64,000 nucleotides of DNA from Pseudomonas xionganensis (GTDB taxonomy: Bacteria; Pseudomonadota; Gammaproteobacteria; Pseudomonadales; Pseudomonadaceae), in the NCBI RefSeq assembly GCF_009763245.1, contig NZ_WKJZ01000001.1, positions 946,455-1,010,454 of the forward strand, in the 5' to 3' direction. Shown here piece by piece: positions 45,545 to 58,530 of the stretch. Below the pieces are notes generated by a model. That model was not told the DNA's origin. It did no database searches and was given only the letters and a program-made list of their open reading frames with translations. The position numbers and the translations under genes were made by a program. The stretch's first letter is position 1, and the number at the start of each line of letters is the position of its first letter.

Positions 45545-46167
45545 GCCTGAATGACTCGCTGAAAAGCCTGCAGGAAATTGATTTCAACGATATTGACTTC
45601 AATAACATCGGCTCGTGGCCTGGTGCGGTAAAGGTTATTGCCGGTACGTTATTGCTCGTTGTGGTTCTCGCGCTTGGCTATAACTTCCATCTCAAGGATT
45701 TGCAGGCTGAGTTGGAGCGCAAGCAGGGAGAGGAAGTCACGCTAAAGGGGCAGTTCTCCAAGAAGGCATTCGAGGCCGCCAACCTGGAAGCCTATAAAGA
45801 GCAGATGCAGGAAATGGAATTGTCCTTTGGTGCGCTGCTTAAGCAGCTGCCAAGTGACACCGAGGTGCCGGGGTTGCTTGAGGATATTACTCGTACCGGT
45901 CTGGGGAGCGGGCTGGAGTTTGAAGAAATCAAATTGCTGCCGGAGGCTGCCCAGCAATTCTATATCGAGCTGCCAATCCAAATTAAAGTGGTTGGGGCCT
46001 ATCACGACTTGGCCACGTTCGTGAGTGGTGTGGCCAGTTTGCCGCGTATTGTGACGCTGCATGATTTTGAGCTGGTTCCCGCTAAAGGGGGCGAGGGATC
46101 TTCGACTTTGCAGATGAGCATTTTGGCGAAGACTTATCGTTATAACGATAAAGGAGAGCAGCCATGA
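45541..46167 (+). CDS. pilO: Type IV pilus assembly protein PilO
   Basis: The 208-residue protein has a membrane helix (VIAGTLLLVVVLALGYNF), a coiled coil (LQAELERKQGEEVTLKGQF) and a ferredoxin-like periplasmic domain with YHDLATFVSGVASLPRIVTL. It pairs with PilN in the inner-membrane alignment complex. It overlaps pilN and pilP by four bases each. Confidence 0.96.
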   Translation: MSLNDSLKSLQEIDFNDIDFNNIGSWPGAVKVIAGTLLLVVVLALGYNFHLKDLQAELERKQGEEVTLKGQFSKKAFEAANLEAYKEQMQEMELSFGALLKQLPSDTEVPGLLEDITRTGLGSGLEFEEIKLLPEAAQQFYIELPIQIKVVGAYHDLATFVSGVASLPRIVTLHDFELVPAKGGEGSSTLQMSILAKTYRYNDKGEQP

Positions 46168-46691
46168 AGTGCTCCCGTTTAATAACGGTATTGTTGGCTG
46201 GCAGCCTGCTTGGTGGGTGTGGTGAAAGCGGTGATTTCGCTGACCTGCGAGCCTATATGGATGAGGTTCGCGCCAAGCCTAAAGGTTCGATTGAGCCTTT
46301 GCCGAAGTTTCAGCCGTACGAAAGCTTCACCTATATGGCCGCATCCATGCGTAGTCCGTTCCAGCCCCCGGTCAAGGTGGATATGGCCAGTCGTGAGAAG
46401 GGCTCGAAAGATGTGAAGCCGGATGAGTCGCGTGTTCGCCAGTATCTGGAAGACTTCAATATCGAGGTGTTTCAGATGGTTGGCACCCTTTCAAACCAAG
46501 GCGGTGTATTCGCTCTGGTCAGTGGTGCTGGGGGGGTTCACCGGGTGAAGGTGGGCGATTATCTGGGGCGCAACCACGGGCGCATCGTTTCGATCGAAGA
46601 ATCAAGCGTTGAGGTAATCGAAATCGTTCCGGATGGCGAAGGTGGATGGCTGGAGCGGCCGCGCAGTATCTCTCTGAAGGAGCGCTCTTAA
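46164..46691 (+). CDS. pilP: Type IV pilus lipoprotein PilP
   Basis: The 175-residue lipoprotein has lipobox LGGC (Cys19), a proline-rich linker and a C-terminal beta domain (QMVGTLSNQGGVFALVSGAGGVHRVKVGDYLG). PilP connects PilN/PilO to the secretin PilQ across the periplasm. It precedes pilQ by 13 bases. Confidence 0.96.
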   Translation: MKCSRLITVLLAGSLLGGCGESGDFADLRAYMDEVRAKPKGSIEPLPKFQPYESFTYMAASMRSPFQPPVKVDMASREKGSKDVKPDESRVRQYLEDFNIEVFQMVGTLSNQGGVFALVSGAGGVHRVKVGDYLGRNHGRIVSIEESSVEVIEIVPDGEGGWLERPRSISLKERS

Positions 46692-46704
46692 GAGCGGAGT
46701 GAAT

Positions 46705-48843
46705 ATGAAAAAGAATAATCGGACTGCCCAGCGAAATCCTATGATGACTATCTCGCGTTCGCGCTTTGCGCTCTCTGTGTTGGCTTTCTTGGTCTCTCCC
46801 GCGCTACTGGCTGCGAATCTGCAGACTCTGGATGTCGCGTCGTTACCCGGTGACAGGGTCGAGCTCAAGCTGTCATTTGACGAGCCCGTAACTGCTCCCC
46901 GCGGCTATACCATTGAGCAGCCTGCTCGTATCGCGCTGGACTTGCCTGGGGTTTCCAGTAAGTTGGCCAGCAAGAATCATGACCTGGGTGTAGGCAATGC
47001 GCGCAGTGTGACGGTAGTCGAGGCGAAGGACCGCACTCGTTTGATCGTCAACTTGACCACCTTGGCTCCCTACAGCACTCGTGTTGAGGGTAACAATCTG
47101 TATGTGGTGGTGGGTGGTTCCGCGGGCGGCGCTACTGCCTCTCCAGCTCCCGCTGCTACCCCTGCTGTTGCTGCTCCCGCCAAGGCTTACGGTCAGCCCA
47201 GTCGGGCGATCAGCAATATCGACTTCCAGCGTGGGGAGCAGGGCGAAGGTAATGTCGTGATCTCCCTTTCCGATGCTTCGGTCAGTCCGGATATTCAGGA
47301 TCAGGGTGGCAAGATCCGTCTTGATTTTGCCAAGACCCAGTTGCCTGAGTCGCTGCGTGTGCGCCTTGATGTTAAAGACTTCGCTACTCCAGTGCAGTTT
47401 GTCAGCGCTACTGGTTCAGGTGATAAGGCCAGCATAGTGATCGAGCCTACTGGCTTTTACGATTACCTGGCTTATCAGACGGATAACAAGCTTACGCTGA
47501 GCATCAAGCCGCTCACTGAAGATGATGTTGAAAAGCGCAAGGCTGAGCGTTTTGCCTACAGCGGGGAAAAGCTGTCCCTGAATTTCCAGGATATCGATGT
47601 GCGTTCGGTTCTGCAGCTGATCGCAGATTTTACCGACCTCAATCTTGTGGCCAGTGACACTGTGCGCGGCAATATCACTTTGCGTTTGCAGAATGTGCCA
47701 TGGGACCAGGCCCTGGATCTGGTGCTGAAGACCAAGGGCCTGGACAAGCGCAAGGTGGGTAACGTGTTGCTGGTTGCTCCTGCCGATGAGATTGCAGCCC
47801 GCGAGCGCCAGGAGCTGGAGTCGCAAAAGCAGATTGCTGAACTTGCCCCTCTGCGTCGTGAATTGATTCAGGTCAACTATGCCAAGGCCGCCGATATGGC
47901 CAAGTTGTTCCAGTCGGTTACCAGTGCCGACGGCACGTCGGATGACCGTGGTTCCATTACGGTTGACGATCGAACCAACAGCATCATTGCTTATCAGACC
48001 CAGGAACGCCTGGACGAGTTGCGGCGTATTGTTGCGCAGCTTGACGTTGCAGTTAGGCAGGTCATGATTGAAGCCCGCATTGTTGAGGCTAATGTCGACT
48101 ACGACAAGGCACTTGGCGTTCGCTGGGGGGGGAACTTCTGGACTGGCGACAAATGGAATGCGTGGGGTAAGGATGGTGACTTGGGTGTGGATGACTCATT
48201 ACCTGGGCAGGTTGGGCGTTTTCCTGGTGTGAGGGAAGTACCGGTCAATACACCTTTTGTTGACTTAGGGGCGGCAGGTGCAACAACAGGAATTGGCATT
48301 GGTTTTGTCACAAACAATACAATGCTTGACCTGCAGTTGAGTGCGATGGAAAAAACTGGCAATGGCGAGATTATCTCTCAGCCAAAAGTTGTCACCTCAG
48401 ATAAAGAGACCGCCAAAATTCTGAAAGGGGCAAAGATTCCGTACCCAGAGGCCTCTTCAAGCGGTGCGGCTACTACTGCTTTTGCAGATGCAAACCTGTC
48501 TTTGGAAGTGACACCGCAGATCACGCCTGACAATCGTGTGATCATTGAAGTGAAGGTCAATAAAGATGCTGCTGACTTCTCTAATCAGGTGAATGGGACG
48601 CCTTCTATCTTGACCAACGAGGTCAATGCCAAAGTACTGGTAAATGATGGTGAAACTATCGTGATCGGCGGTGTATTCAGCAATACCCAGTCTAAGGCCG
48701 TTGATAAGGTTCCTTTCTTAGGAGATGTTCCCTTTGTTGGTCGGTTGTTCCGTCGTGACGTTGTGCGAGATGCTAAGTCCGAGCTGCTGATCTTCCTCAC
48801 TCCGCGCATCATGAATAACCAGGCGATCGCGGTGAGTCGTTGA
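46705..48843 (+). CDS. pilQ: Type IV pilus secretin PilQ
   Basis: The ATG at 46705 has GGAG five bases upstream; a GTG two codons earlier is less likely. The 712-residue precursor has a signal peptide ending around SPALLA, two AMIN peptidoglycan-binding domains (about 40-140 and 165-270), secretin N0 and N1 domains and a C-terminal secretin domain with VPFLGDVPFVGRLFR. It forms the outer-membrane pore for the pilus. From about 48120 to 48800 the codon use turns visibly more AT-rich than in the first half. Confidence 0.97.
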   Translation: MKKNNRTAQRNPMMTISRSRFALSVLAFLVSPALLAANLQTLDVASLPGDRVELKLSFDEPVTAPRGYTIEQPARIALDLPGVSSKLASKNHDLGVGNARSVTVVEAKDRTRLIVNLTTLAPYSTRVEGNNLYVVVGGSAGGATASPAPAATPAVAAPAKAYGQPSRAISNIDFQRGEQGEGNVVISLSDASVSPDIQDQGGKIRLDFAKTQLPESLRVRLDVKDFATPVQFVSATGSGDKASIVIEPTGFYDYLAYQTDNKLTLSIKPLTEDDVEKRKAERFAYSGEKLSLNFQDIDVRSVLQLIADFTDLNLVASDTVRGNITLRLQNVPWDQALDLVLKTKGLDKRKVGNVLLVAPADEIAARERQELESQKQIAELAPLRRELIQVNYAKAADMAKLFQSVTSADGTSDDRGSITVDDRTNSIIAYQTQERLDELRRIVAQLDVAVRQVMIEARIVEANVDYDKALGVRWGGNFWTGDKWNAWGKDGDLGVDDSLPGQVGRFPGVREVPVNTPFVDLGAAGATTGIGIGFVTNNTMLDLQLSAMEKTGNGEIISQPKVVTSDKETAKILKGAKIPYPEASSSGAATTAFADANLSLEVTPQITPDNRVIIEVKVNKDAADFSNQVNGTPSILTNEVNAKVLVNDGETIVIGGVFSNTQSKAVDKVPFLGDVPFVGRLFRRDVVRDAKSELLIFLTPRIMNNQAIAVSR

Positions 48844-48847
48844 TTAA

Positions 48848-49366
48848 GTGACCAGTGTGATTCTTGTGGGCCCGATGGGTGCTGGTAAAAGCACCATCGG
48901 GCGTCTTCTTGCTAAAGAACTGCGTTTGCCCTTCAAGGACTCCGATAAGGAAATTGAGGCGCGTACGGGCGCTGATATCCCTTGGATATTTGATGTCGAG
49001 GGGGAGCAGGGTTTTCGTGAGCGCGAGCAGGCGGTTATTGCTGAGCTTTGCGATCAGGGCGATATGGTCCTGGCCACTGGTGGTGGTGTTGTCATGCGGC
49101 CGGAAAACCGCGCGGCACTCAGATCTGGCGGTTGCGTAGTGTATTTGCATGCCTCGGTTGAACAGCAAATACATCGTACAGCAAAGGATCGTAACAGGCC
49201 GCTGCTGCGTACGACTGACCCGGCCAAGGTGCTGGCTGATTTATTGGCTTTGCGTGACCCTCTGTATCGTGAAGTGGCGGATGTCATAGTGGAAACCGAT
49301 GAGCGCCCTCCACGTATGGTGGTGCAGCAGATCATTGAGCGCATTCAGGCGCTTTCCACCCGTTAA
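48848..49366 (+). CDS. aroK: Shikimate kinase I
   Basis: The 172-residue kinase starts with GTG at 48848, five bases after pilQ. Walker A is [15 protein letters not shown]; shikimate-binding residues are in [13 protein letters not shown] and [13 protein letters not shown]. It phosphorylates shikimate in chorismate synthesis. Position between pilQ and aroB is standard for Pseudomonas. Confidence 0.97.
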   Translation: MTSVILVGPMGAGKSTIGRLLAKELRLPFKDSDKEIEARTGADIPWIFDVEGEQGFREREQAVIAELCDQGDMVLATGGGVVMRPENRAALRSGGCVVYLHASVEQQIHRTAKDRNRPLLRTTDPAKVLADLLALRDPLYREVADVIVETDERPPRMVVQQIIERIQALSTR

Positions 49367-49416
49367 AGCGTGGTGTGATCTGCGCTATCCTAGAGCCCTT
49401 TTCAGCAGGGGGCTCC

Positions 49417-50520
49417 ATGCAAACTCTTCATGTCGACCTGGGTGAGCGCAGTTATCCCATCTATATCGGTTCAGGCCTTCTGGGGCGTGCGGATCTATTG
49501 ACTCCGCATATCGTCGGGCGGCAGGTGGCGATTGTCACCAATGAAACCGTTGCCCCCCTGTATCTGAGCCAGCTTGAGGCGGCCTTGCAAGGCTATGAGC
49601 TGACATCGGTCGTTTTGCCCGATGGTGAGGCGTTCAAGAACTGGGAAACCCTGCAGTTGATTTTCGATGGGCTGCTTGGTGCGCGGCATGATCGCCGCAC
49701 CACTGTTGTCGCCCTGGGTGGGGGGGTGATCGGTGACATGGCTGGCTTTGCTGCAGCCTGTTATCAGCGTGGGGTGAATTTTATTCAGATTCCTACCACT
49801 TTGCTGTCTCAGGTCGACTCCTCTGTTGGTGGCAAGACGGGCATCAACCATCCACTTGGCAAAAACATGGTGGGGGCTTTCTATCAGCCGCAGGCCGTGC
49901 TGATCGACACTTCGACATTGAATACCCTGCCTGCGCGCGAGCTGTCCGCCGGTCTGGCGGAGGTTATCAAGTATGGGCTTATCTGCGATGAGCCCTTCCT
50001 GGCTTGGCTGGAAGGGCATATGCAGGCCCTGCTTGACCTGGACTCTCAGGCGCTGACAGCGGCTATTGCGCGTTCCTGTGCGGCCAAGGCGCGAGTGGTG
50101 AGTGCTGATGAGCGCGAGTCCGGGATACGGGCCACGCTTAACCTGGGGCATACCTTCGGCCATGCCATTGAGACTGAGCAGGGTTATGGCGTGTGGCTGC
50201 ATGGCGAGGCCGTGGCGGCGGGTACGGTCATGGCGCTGGAGATGTCACATCGCTTGGGCTGGATTTCCGCGTCCGAGCGCGATCGTGCGGTGCGTCTGTT
50301 TTTAGCTGCCGGCCTGCCGGTGGTGCCGCCTGCTGAGATGTCAGCCAATGACTTTTTGCAGCATATGGCTGTCGATAAGAAAGTCCTCGATGGCCAGCTG
50401 CGTTTGGTCTTGCTGCGTCAGTTGGGCGAAGCCGTGGTGACCGCTGACTTTGCCCCCGAGATCCTGAATGCCACGCTGAACGCAGATTATGCCGCGCAGC
50501 TGGAACGGCTTGTTAATTGA
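49417..50520 (+). CDS. aroB: 3-dehydroquinate synthase
   Basis: The start at 49417 ([18 protein letters not shown]) is taken from the family. The 367-residue enzyme has the NAD-binding [16 protein letters not shown], the [28 protein letters not shown] segment and zinc ligands including the histidines in [11 protein letters not shown]. It converts DAHP to dehydroquinate, the second shikimate step. Confidence 0.97.
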   Translation: MQTLHVDLGERSYPIYIGSGLLGRADLLTPHIVGRQVAIVTNETVAPLYLSQLEAALQGYELTSVVLPDGEAFKNWETLQLIFDGLLGARHDRRTTVVALGGGVIGDMAGFAAACYQRGVNFIQIPTTLLSQVDSSVGGKTGINHPLGKNMVGAFYQPQAVLIDTSTLNTLPARELSAGLAEVIKYGLICDEPFLAWLEGHMQALLDLDSQALTAAIARSCAAKARVVSADERESGIRATLNLGHTFGHAIETEQGYGVWLHGEAVAAGTVMALEMSHRLGWISASERDRAVRLFLAAGLPVVPPAEMSANDFLQHMAVDKKVLDGQLRLVLLRQLGEAVVTADFAPEILNATLNADYAAQLERLVN

Positions 50521-50530
50521 TGAGTGATCT

Positions 50531-52096
50531 ATGACCAGTTTGCATGCCGATGAGGCCTATTTAGAGTTTTACGGCTTCAGCCATGACCCCTTCGCCGCAC
50601 GCGTGCCGGGCTTCAAGTTTTTCCCGGCCCAGCGCAAGCCCGTGCTGGGGCAGTTACATCACCTGGCGCGCTACAGCCAGCTGTTGCTGGTGGTCAGTGC
50701 GCCGCAAGGGGCTGGCAAGACCCTCTTGCGGCAGGCGCTGGTGGCCAGTAGCAACAAGCAGGCGGTGCATGCGCTGGTCATTTCGGCGCGAGGGGCTGCC
50801 GATGAATACGGCCTGTTGCGTCAGGTTGCGCAGGGCGTGCAGATCGAGGGTGGCGACCTGCATGCCATCATGGCCCAGATCGCTCAGTTGTCGATGACGG
50901 GCCAAGAAGTCTATCTGCTGGTTGATGATGCTGAATTGCTGAGCGATGAGGCTATCAATGCCCTGTTGCTATTGGCGACCGGTAATGCCGATGGTCGTGC
51001 CCATGTTTTCCTGTTTGCCGGGCCCGAGCTATTGCCGCGTCTGGATGAGCTGGCGCGGGGGGATGAGTGTTTTCATGTCATCGAGCTGCAGCCGTATGAG
51101 CTTGAGGAAACGCGTGAATACCTGGGGCAGCGTCTGGAAGGGGCAGGGCAGGGGCTGGAGTTACTTGGCGAGGAGCAGATCGAGGCTATTCACGAGCGCT
51201 CTGGTGGTTGGCCTGGAGCGATCAATCAGGTGGCGCGCGAGGTATTGGGCGAGGCCATGCTGGCGCAGCGTGCCAGGGCCGGGCGTGCTGGTGGAGGGCT
51301 GAAACTGCCCGGCAAGCATATGTTGGCCTCGGCCGTGGTGGTGCTGGGTGTGGTGGCGGCCTTTTTTATGCAGGGCCAGCCGGGGTCGTCGACTTCTGAT
51401 CCGGCGCTTGCGGTGTTGCCATTGGAGGCGCCGGCTGCAGAGCCTGTCGAGGTGCCAGTTGCGCCTGCGGTCGAGTTTGCCGGTAATGCCAAGCCGGTGC
51501 CTCTGCCATTGGTAGGGGAGGCGCAGCCGGTGATGCGTGAGCCTCTGGCCCTGGCAGCCGGTGGTGCTGATGAGCAGCTTGCCGAGGTTGCCCCGCTTGC
51601 GGGGGGCACTGCACCAGAGCCCGTGCAGCCTGTGGCGCCAGTTGCTGCGCCTGTCGCCGCTCCGGTTGTAGCGGCGCCCGCGCCCTTAGTTGCCACCGCT
51701 CCGGTCAAGGTGGCGCCTGCGGTCGTTGCACCGGCCAAGCCTGCCCCTGCTTCTCCTGCTCCTGCTCCTGCTCCAGTGGTCACGCCCAAGGCCGTGCCTG
51801 CTCCTGCTGTTGCCAGTGGGGGCAATTGGTATGCCGCGCAGGCAGGTTCGCGCTATACGCTGCAGATACTTGGCACCCGTTCGGAATCCAGTGCCCGGGC
51901 TTTTGTCCGTGAGCAGGGCAGCGAGTACCACTATTTCAAGAAGCAGCATCAGGGCCAGCCACTGTATGTGGTGACCTACGGCAGCTTTGCTACCCGCGAC
52001 CAGGCCCAGGCTGCCCTCAGGCGGCTGCCGGCCAAGGTACAGGCGGGTAAGCCCTGGCCGCGGACTCTGGCCAGTATTCAGCAGGAAATGCTGTAA
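50531..52096 (+). CDS. AAA ATPase with SPOR domain (DamX-like)
   Basis: The 521-residue protein has an N-terminal ExeA-like ATPase with Walker A SAPQGAGKTLLRQ (about 57-69) and Walker B YLLVDDAELL. A membrane helix near residue 265 (ASAVVVLGVVAAFFMQG) leads to a long alanine/proline/valine-rich linker and a C-terminal SPOR domain (YTLQILGTRSESSARAFVREQG). This order matches DamX-type cell-division proteins that bind septal peptidoglycan. It is 10 bases downstream of aroB, as in relatives. Confidence 0.92.
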   Translation: MTSLHADEAYLEFYGFSHDPFAARVPGFKFFPAQRKPVLGQLHHLARYSQLLLVVSAPQGAGKTLLRQALVASSNKQAVHALVISARGAADEYGLLRQVAQGVQIEGGDLHAIMAQIAQLSMTGQEVYLLVDDAELLSDEAINALLLLATGNADGRAHVFLFAGPELLPRLDELARGDECFHVIELQPYELEETREYLGQRLEGAGQGLELLGEEQIEAIHERSGGWPGAINQVAREVLGEAMLAQRARAGRAGGGLKLPGKHMLASAVVVLGVVAAFFMQGQPGSSTSDPALAVLPLEAPAAEPVEVPVAPAVEFAGNAKPVPLPLVGEAQPVMREPLALAAGGADEQLAEVAPLAGGTAPEPVQPVAPVAAPVAAPVVAAPAPLVATAPVKVAPAVVAPAKPAPASPAPAPAPVVTPKAVPAPAVASGGNWYAAQAGSRYTLQILGTRSESSARAFVREQGSEYHYFKKQHQGQPLYVVTYGSFATRDQAQAALRRLPAKVQAGKPWPRTLASIQQEML

Positions 52097-52185
52097 CAGT
52101 GGGTGACTGGCGGGTCGATAGCACGACCTGCTAGTCCCTTCCTTCGCTTTAGCGACATTGCCTTTCGTTTTTTCGACGCTTGGAT

Positions 52186-52214
52186 TTGTGGCGGCCTGGG
52201 TCGGTATGTACAAT
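52186..52214 (+). promoter_or_regulatory. Sigma-70-type promoter of gltB
   Basis: TTGTGG (52186-52191) and TACAAT (52209-52214) have a 17-base spacer. The predicted leader to the gltB ATG is about 105 bases and includes AT-rich sequence. The remaining 229-base gap shows no gene. Confidence 0.55.
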
Positions 52215-52325
52215 ACCCTCCCTTTCGCCTGCGCAAAGCTGGGGCCTAGTCCTGCGCGCTCGCTAAGTAAATGAATTAGAAAGTAATTTGCCTGATGTTT
52301 AGGCAGCCTGGTGAGAGTCTCCCTT

Positions 52326-55300
52326 ATGAAAGCAGGTTTGTACCGTCCTGATGAGTTCAAGGATAACTGCGGCTTCGGCTTGATTGCCCACATGCAAGGT
52401 GAAGCGAGTCATCATCTGCTGCAGACCGCCATTGAGGCGCTGACCTGCATGACCCACCGTGGCGGGATCAACGCCGACGGCAAGACCGGTGACGGTTGCG
52501 GTCTGCTGATTCAGAAACCTGACCTGTTCCTGCGTGCCGTGGCCCAGGAAAGCTTCGGCGTTGCCCTGCCGGCGCAATACGCCGTGGGCATGGTGTTCTT
52601 CAATCAGGACCCGGTGAAAGCCGAGGCCGCTCGCGAGAACATGAACCGCGAGATTCTGGCCGCCGGCCTGCAGCTGATCGGCTGGCGCAAGGTGCCGATC
52701 GACACCGGCGTGCTCGGTCAGCTGGCTCTGCAGCGCCTGCCGATCATCGAGCAGGTGTTCGTTGGCGGTGAAGGCCTCTCCGATCAGGAGTTCGCCATCA
52801 AGCTGTTCAGCGCCCGTCGCCGTTCCTCGGTGGCCAATGCCGCCGACAGCGATCACTACATCTGCAGCTTCTCGCACAAGACCATCATCTATAAGGGCCT
52901 GATGATGCCCGCCGATCTGCAGCAGTTCTACCCGGACCTGGGTGATGAGCGCCTGCAGACCGCCATTTGCGTGTTCCACCAGCGCTTCTCCACCAACACC
53001 CTGCCGAAGTGGCCACTGGCGCAGCCGTTCCGCTTCCTGGCGCACAACGGTGAAATCAACACCATCACCGGCAACCGCAACTGGGCCCAGGCGCGGCGCC
53101 TGAAGTTTGCCAACGACCTGATTCCCGATCTGGAAGAGCTGGGCCCGCTGGTCAACCGCGTCGGCTCCGACTCCTCCAGCATGGACAACATGCTTGAGCT
53201 GATGGTCACCGGTGGCATCGACCTGTTCCGCGGCGTGCGCATGATCATTCCGCCAGCCTGGCAGAACGTCGAGACCATGGACGCCGACCTGCGCGCGTTC
53301 TACGAATACAACTCCATGCATATGGAACCCTGGGATGGCCCGGCCGGCGTGGTGATGACCGATGGTCGCTATGCGGTCTGTCTGCTCGACCGCAACGGCC
53401 TGCGTCCGGCACGTTGGGTGACCACCAAGAATGGCTATATCACCCTGGCGTCGGAAATCGGCGTGTGGGATTACCAGCCCGAGGACGTCATCGCCAAGGG
53501 CCGTGTGGGTCCGGGGCAGATCCTCGCCGTGGACACCGAGACCGGCCAGGTGCTCGACACCGATGCCGTGGACAATCGCCTGAAGTCGCGTCACCCTTAC
53601 AAGCAGTGGCTGCGCAAGAATGCCCTGCGCATCCAGGCCACCCTGGAAGACCGCGACCATGGTTCGGCGTTCTATGACGTCGACCAGCTCAAGCAGTACA
53701 TGAAGATGTTCCAGGTCACCTTCGAGGAGCGTGACCAGGTGCTGCGTCCGCTCGGTGAGCAGGGCCAGGAAGCGGTTGGTTCCATGGGTGACGACACGCC
53801 GATGGCCGTGCTCAGCCAGCGCGTGCGCTCGCCCTACGACTACTTCCGTCAGCAGTTCGCCCAGGTGACCAATCCGCCGATCGACCCGCTGCGCGAAGCC
53901 ATCGTCATGTCCCTGGAAATCTGCCTCGGTGCCGAGCGCAATATCTTCCAGGAGTCGCCGGAGCACGCCACCCGCATCATCCTCAGCAGTCCGGTGATCT
54001 CCCCGGCCAAGTGGCGTTCGCTGATGAACCTCGATCGCCCGGGCTTCGAGCGCCAGCTGATCGACATGAACTATGACGAGTCGATCGGTCTGGAAGCCGC
54101 CGTGCGCAATATGGCCGATCAGGCTGAAGAAGCGGTGCGCGCCGGCAAGTCGCTGCTGGTGCTCTCCGACCGGCATATCGCCCCGGGCAAGCTGCCGGCC
54201 CATGCCGCGCTGGTGACCGGTGCGGTGCACCATCGCCTGACCGAGAAGGGGCTGCGTTGCGACTGCAATATCCTGGTGGAAACCGCCACCGCCCGCGACC
54301 CGCATCATTATGCGGTGCTGCTCGGCTTCGGCGCCTCGGCGGTCTATCCGTTCCTGGCCTACGAAGTACTGGGCGACCTGATCCGCACCGGCGAAGTGCT
54401 GGGCGATCTGTATGAGGTGTTCAAGTACTACCGCAAGGGTATCGCCAAGGGCCTGTTGAAGATCCTGTCCAAGATGGGCATCTCCACCGTCGCCTCCTAC
54501 CGTGGCGCCCAGCTGTTCGAGGCGGTCGGTCTGGCCGACGAAGTGACCGAACTGTGCTTCCGTGGTGTGGCCAGCCGCATCAAGGGCGCGCGTTTCGTCG
54601 ATATCGAGGCCGAGCAGAAGCTGCTGGCCTTCGAGGCCTGGAACAACCGCAAGGCCATCCAGCAGGGCGGCCTGCTCAAGTTCGTCTACGGCGGCGAGTA
54701 CCACGCCTACAACCCGGATGTGGTCAACACCCTGCAGGCTGCCGTGCAGCAAGGTAGCTACGAGAAGTACAAGGAATACAGCGCCCTGGTCGATACCCGC
54801 CCGGTGTCGATGCTGCGCGACCTGCTGCAGCTGAAGCTGGCTGAGCAGCCGCTGGCGCTGGATCAGGTCGAGCCGATGGGCGAGATCCTCAAGCGCTTCG
54901 ACTCCGCCGGCATCTCCCTCGGCGCCCTGTCGCCGGAAGCCCACGAGGCCATCGCCGAGGCGATGAACCGTCTGGGCGCGCGCTCCAACTCCGGTGAGGG
55001 CGGTGAAGACCCGGCCCGTTACGGCACCATGCGCAGCTCGAAGATCAAGCAGGTGGCTACCGGCCGCTTTGGTGTGACCCCCGAGTACCTGGTCAACGCC
55101 GAAGTGCTGCAGATCAAGGTGGCCCAAGGCGCCAAGCCCGGCGAGGGCGGCCAGCTGCCGGGCGGCAAGGTCAACGGTCTGATCGCCAAGCTGCGTTATG
55201 CAGTGCCGGGCGTGACCCTGATTTCGCCACCGCCGCACCACGACATCTATTCCATCGAAGACCTGGCGCAGCTGATCTATGACCTCAAGCAGGTCAACCC

Positions 55301-56774
55301 GGCCGCCCTGGTGTCGGTCAAACTGGTGGCCGAGGCCGGTGTCGGCACCATCGCCGCCGGTGTGGCCAAGGCCTATGCCGACCTGATCACCATCTCCGGC
55401 TACGATGGCGGCACCGGAGCATCGCCCTTGACCTCGATCAAGTACGCCGGCGCACCGTGGGAGCTGGGCCTGGCCGAAACCCACCAGACCCTGCGCGGCA
55501 ATGACCTGCGCGGCAAGGTGCGGGTGCAGACCGACGGCGGCCTGAAAACCGGCCTGGATGTGGTCAAGGCCGCCATCCTCGGCGCCGAGAGCTTCGGCTT
55601 CGGCACCGCGCCGATGATCGCCCTGGGCTGCAAATACCTGCGCATCTGCCACCTGAACAACTGCGCCACCGGCGTGGCCACGCAGAACGACAAGCTGCGC
55701 AAGGATCACTTTATCGGCACTGTCGAGATGGTGATGAACTTCTTCACCTATGTCGCCGAGGAAACCCGCGAGTGGCTGGCCAAGCTGGGCGTTAGTAGTC
55801 TGGAAGAGTTGATCGGGCGTACCGACCTGCTCGACATCCTGCCCGGTGAAACCGACAAGCAGCAGCACCTGGATCTGACTCCGCTACTGGGCAGCGACCA
55901 TATCCCGGCGGACAAGCCGCAGTTTTGCCTGGTGGAGAAGAACCCACCGTTCGACCAGGGTCTGCTGGCCGAGAAGATGGTGGAGATGGCCAAGCCGGCC
56001 ATCGCTGCAGCCAGCGGTGGCGAGTTCGAACTGGATATCTGCAACTGCGACCGCTCCATCGGTGCCCGCGTGTCCGGCGAAATCGCCCGGGTACATGGCA
56101 ACCAGGGCATGGCCAAGGCGCCGCTGACCTTCCGCTTCAAGGGCACTGCCGGGCAGAGCTTCGGCGTGTGGAACGCCGGAGGTCTGAACCTGTACCTGGA
56201 AGGCGACGCCAACGACTACGTGGGCAAGGGCATGACCGGCGGCAAGCTGATCATCACCCCGCCCAAGGGCAGCCCGTTCAAGACCCAGGACAGCGCCATC
56301 ATCGGCAACACCTGCCTGTACGGCGCCACTGGCGGCAAGCTGTTCGCCGCCGGCACCGCAGGTGAGCGTTTCGCCGTGCGCAACTCCGGCGCTCACGCCG
56401 TGGTGGAAGGCACTGGCGACCACTGCTGCGAGTACATGACCGGCGGCTTCGTCTGCGTACTGGGCAAGACCGGCTACAACTTCGGTTCCGGCATGACCGG
56501 CGGTTTCGCCTACGTGCTGGACCTGGATAACAGCTTCTATGATCGGGTCAACCACGAACTGGTGGAGATCCAGCGGATCAACAACGAAGCGATGGAGGCC
56601 TACCGCAACCATCTGCACAACGTGCTCGCCGAGTACGTGGCGGAGACGGCCAGCGAGTGGGGCAGCCATCTGCTGGAGAACCTGGACGACTACCTGCGCA
56701 AGTTCTGGCTGGTCAAGCCCAAGGCCGCCAGCTTGAAGTCGCTGCTGTCCAGCACCCGGGCCAACCCGCAATAA
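52326..56774 (+). CDS. gltB: Glutamate synthase [NADPH] large subunit
   Basis: The ATG at 52326 gives 1482 residues, the usual length. Cys15 in [11 protein letters not shown] is the N-terminal glutaminase nucleophile exposed after propeptide removal. The central FMN barrel follows with [18 protein letters not shown], and a 3Fe-4S site in [18 protein letters not shown]. The C-terminal GXGXG beta-helix domain closes the protein. It makes two glutamates from glutamine and 2-oxoglutarate with GltD. Confidence 0.98.
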   Translation: MKAGLYRPDEFKDNCGFGLIAHMQGEASHHLLQTAIEALTCMTHRGGINADGKTGDGCGLLIQKPDLFLRAVAQESFGVALPAQYAVGMVFFNQDPVKAEAARENMNREILAAGLQLIGWRKVPIDTGVLGQLALQRLPIIEQVFVGGEGLSDQEFAIKLFSARRRSSVANAADSDHYICSFSHKTIIYKGLMMPADLQQFYPDLGDERLQTAICVFHQRFSTNTLPKWPLAQPFRFLAHNGEINTITGNRNWAQARRLKFANDLIPDLEELGPLVNRVGSDSSSMDNMLELMVTGGIDLFRGVRMIIPPAWQNVETMDADLRAFYEYNSMHMEPWDGPAGVVMTDGRYAVCLLDRNGLRPARWVTTKNGYITLASEIGVWDYQPEDVIAKGRVGPGQILAVDTETGQVLDTDAVDNRLKSRHPYKQWLRKNALRIQATLEDRDHGSAFYDVDQLKQYMKMFQVTFEERDQVLRPLGEQGQEAVGSMGDDTPMAVLSQRVRSPYDYFRQQFAQVTNPPIDPLREAIVMSLEICLGAERNIFQESPEHATRIILSSPVISPAKWRSLMNLDRPGFERQLIDMNYDESIGLEAAVRNMADQAEEAVRAGKSLLVLSDRHIAPGKLPAHAALVTGAVHHRLTEKGLRCDCNILVETATARDPHHYAVLLGFGASAVYPFLAYEVLGDLIRTGEVLGDLYEVFKYYRKGIAKGLLKILSKMGISTVASYRGAQLFEAVGLADEVTELCFRGVASRIKGARFVDIEAEQKLLAFEAWNNRKAIQQGGLLKFVYGGEYHAYNPDVVNTLQAAVQQGSYEKYKEYSALVDTRPVSMLRDLLQLKLAEQPLALDQVEPMGEILKRFDSAGISLGALSPEAHEAIAEAMNRLGARSNSGEGGEDPARYGTMRSSKIKQVATGRFGVTPEYLVNAEVLQIKVAQGAKPGEGGQLPGGKVNGLIAKLRYAVPGVTLISPPPHHDIYSIEDLAQLIYDLKQVNPAALVSVKLVAEAGVGTIAAGVAKAYADLITISGYDGGTGASPLTSIKYAGAPWELGLAETHQTLRGNDLRGKVRVQTDGGLKTGLDVVKAAILGAESFGFGTAPMIALGCKYLRICHLNNCATGVATQNDKLRKDHFIGTVEMVMNFFTYVAEETREWLAKLGVSSLEELIGRTDLLDILPGETDKQQHLDLTPLLGSDHIPADKPQFCLVEKNPPFDQGLLAEKMVEMAKPAIAAASGGEFELDICNCDRSIGARVSGEIARVHGNQGMAKAPLTFRFKGTAGQSFGVWNAGGLNLYLEGDANDYVGKGMTGGKLIITPPKGSPFKTQDSAIIGNTCLYGATGGKLFAAGTAGERFAVRNSGAHAVVEGTGDHCCEYMTGGFVCVLGKTGYNFGSGMTGGFAYVLDLDNSFYDRVNHELVEIQRINNEAMEAYRNHLHNVLAEYVAETASEWGSHLLENLDDYLRKFWLVKPKAASLKSLLSSTRANPQ

Positions 56775-56844
56775 AGCCGCTGTGCGGCAAGCCCGAGCGC
56801 CAGGCGCCGGGCTTGCCGAAACCCCAGATTGTCTTGCCGCCTGA

Positions 56845-58299
<1,455 letters not shown>

Positions 58300-58342
58300 G
58301 CTACTGCGGGCTTCGCGCGCCATGCTGCGTTGCCCCTTGTGA

Positions 58343-58358
58343 CCCACATGGATGTGGG
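58343..58358. repeat. Small palindrome downstream of gltD
   Basis: CCCACAT (58343-58349) and ATGTGGG (58352-58358) form a 7-bp stem with a two-base loop within the 231-base gap between gltD and hemE. The surrounding text looks like a dispersed intergenic repeat rather than coding sequence. Confidence 0.4.
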
Positions 58359-58454
58359 GAATGCGGTTGGCCCGCAGGAGCGGGCATCGCACTGACCTCC
58401 GCTCGTTACGCTTAGCAATTAGGTATTTGCCCGAGACAAATCGTCGCGATGGAC

Positions 58455-58482
58455 AAAAGGCACGGCACTCGCCGTGCCTTTT
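58455..58482 (+). terminator. Rho-independent terminator of gltD
   Basis: A perfect 12-bp stem (58455-58466, 58471-58482) with loop ACTC is followed by TGTTTT. It lies 155 bases after gltD and just before hemE, so hemE needs its own promoter in the short stretch after it. Confidence 0.85.
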
Positions 58483-58530
58483 GTTTTGCGGTCTGCGAAA
58501 ATGCCCGCACTTTTTTTGTTGGATGCTGCC

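Noticed and set aside
52299-55868. 1189-codon open frame on the minus strand across gltB
   Set aside because: It is a shadow of gltB caused by high GC at third positions; gltB has complete motifs along the whole length and the antisense product is histidine/glutamine/alanine-rich without known motifs.
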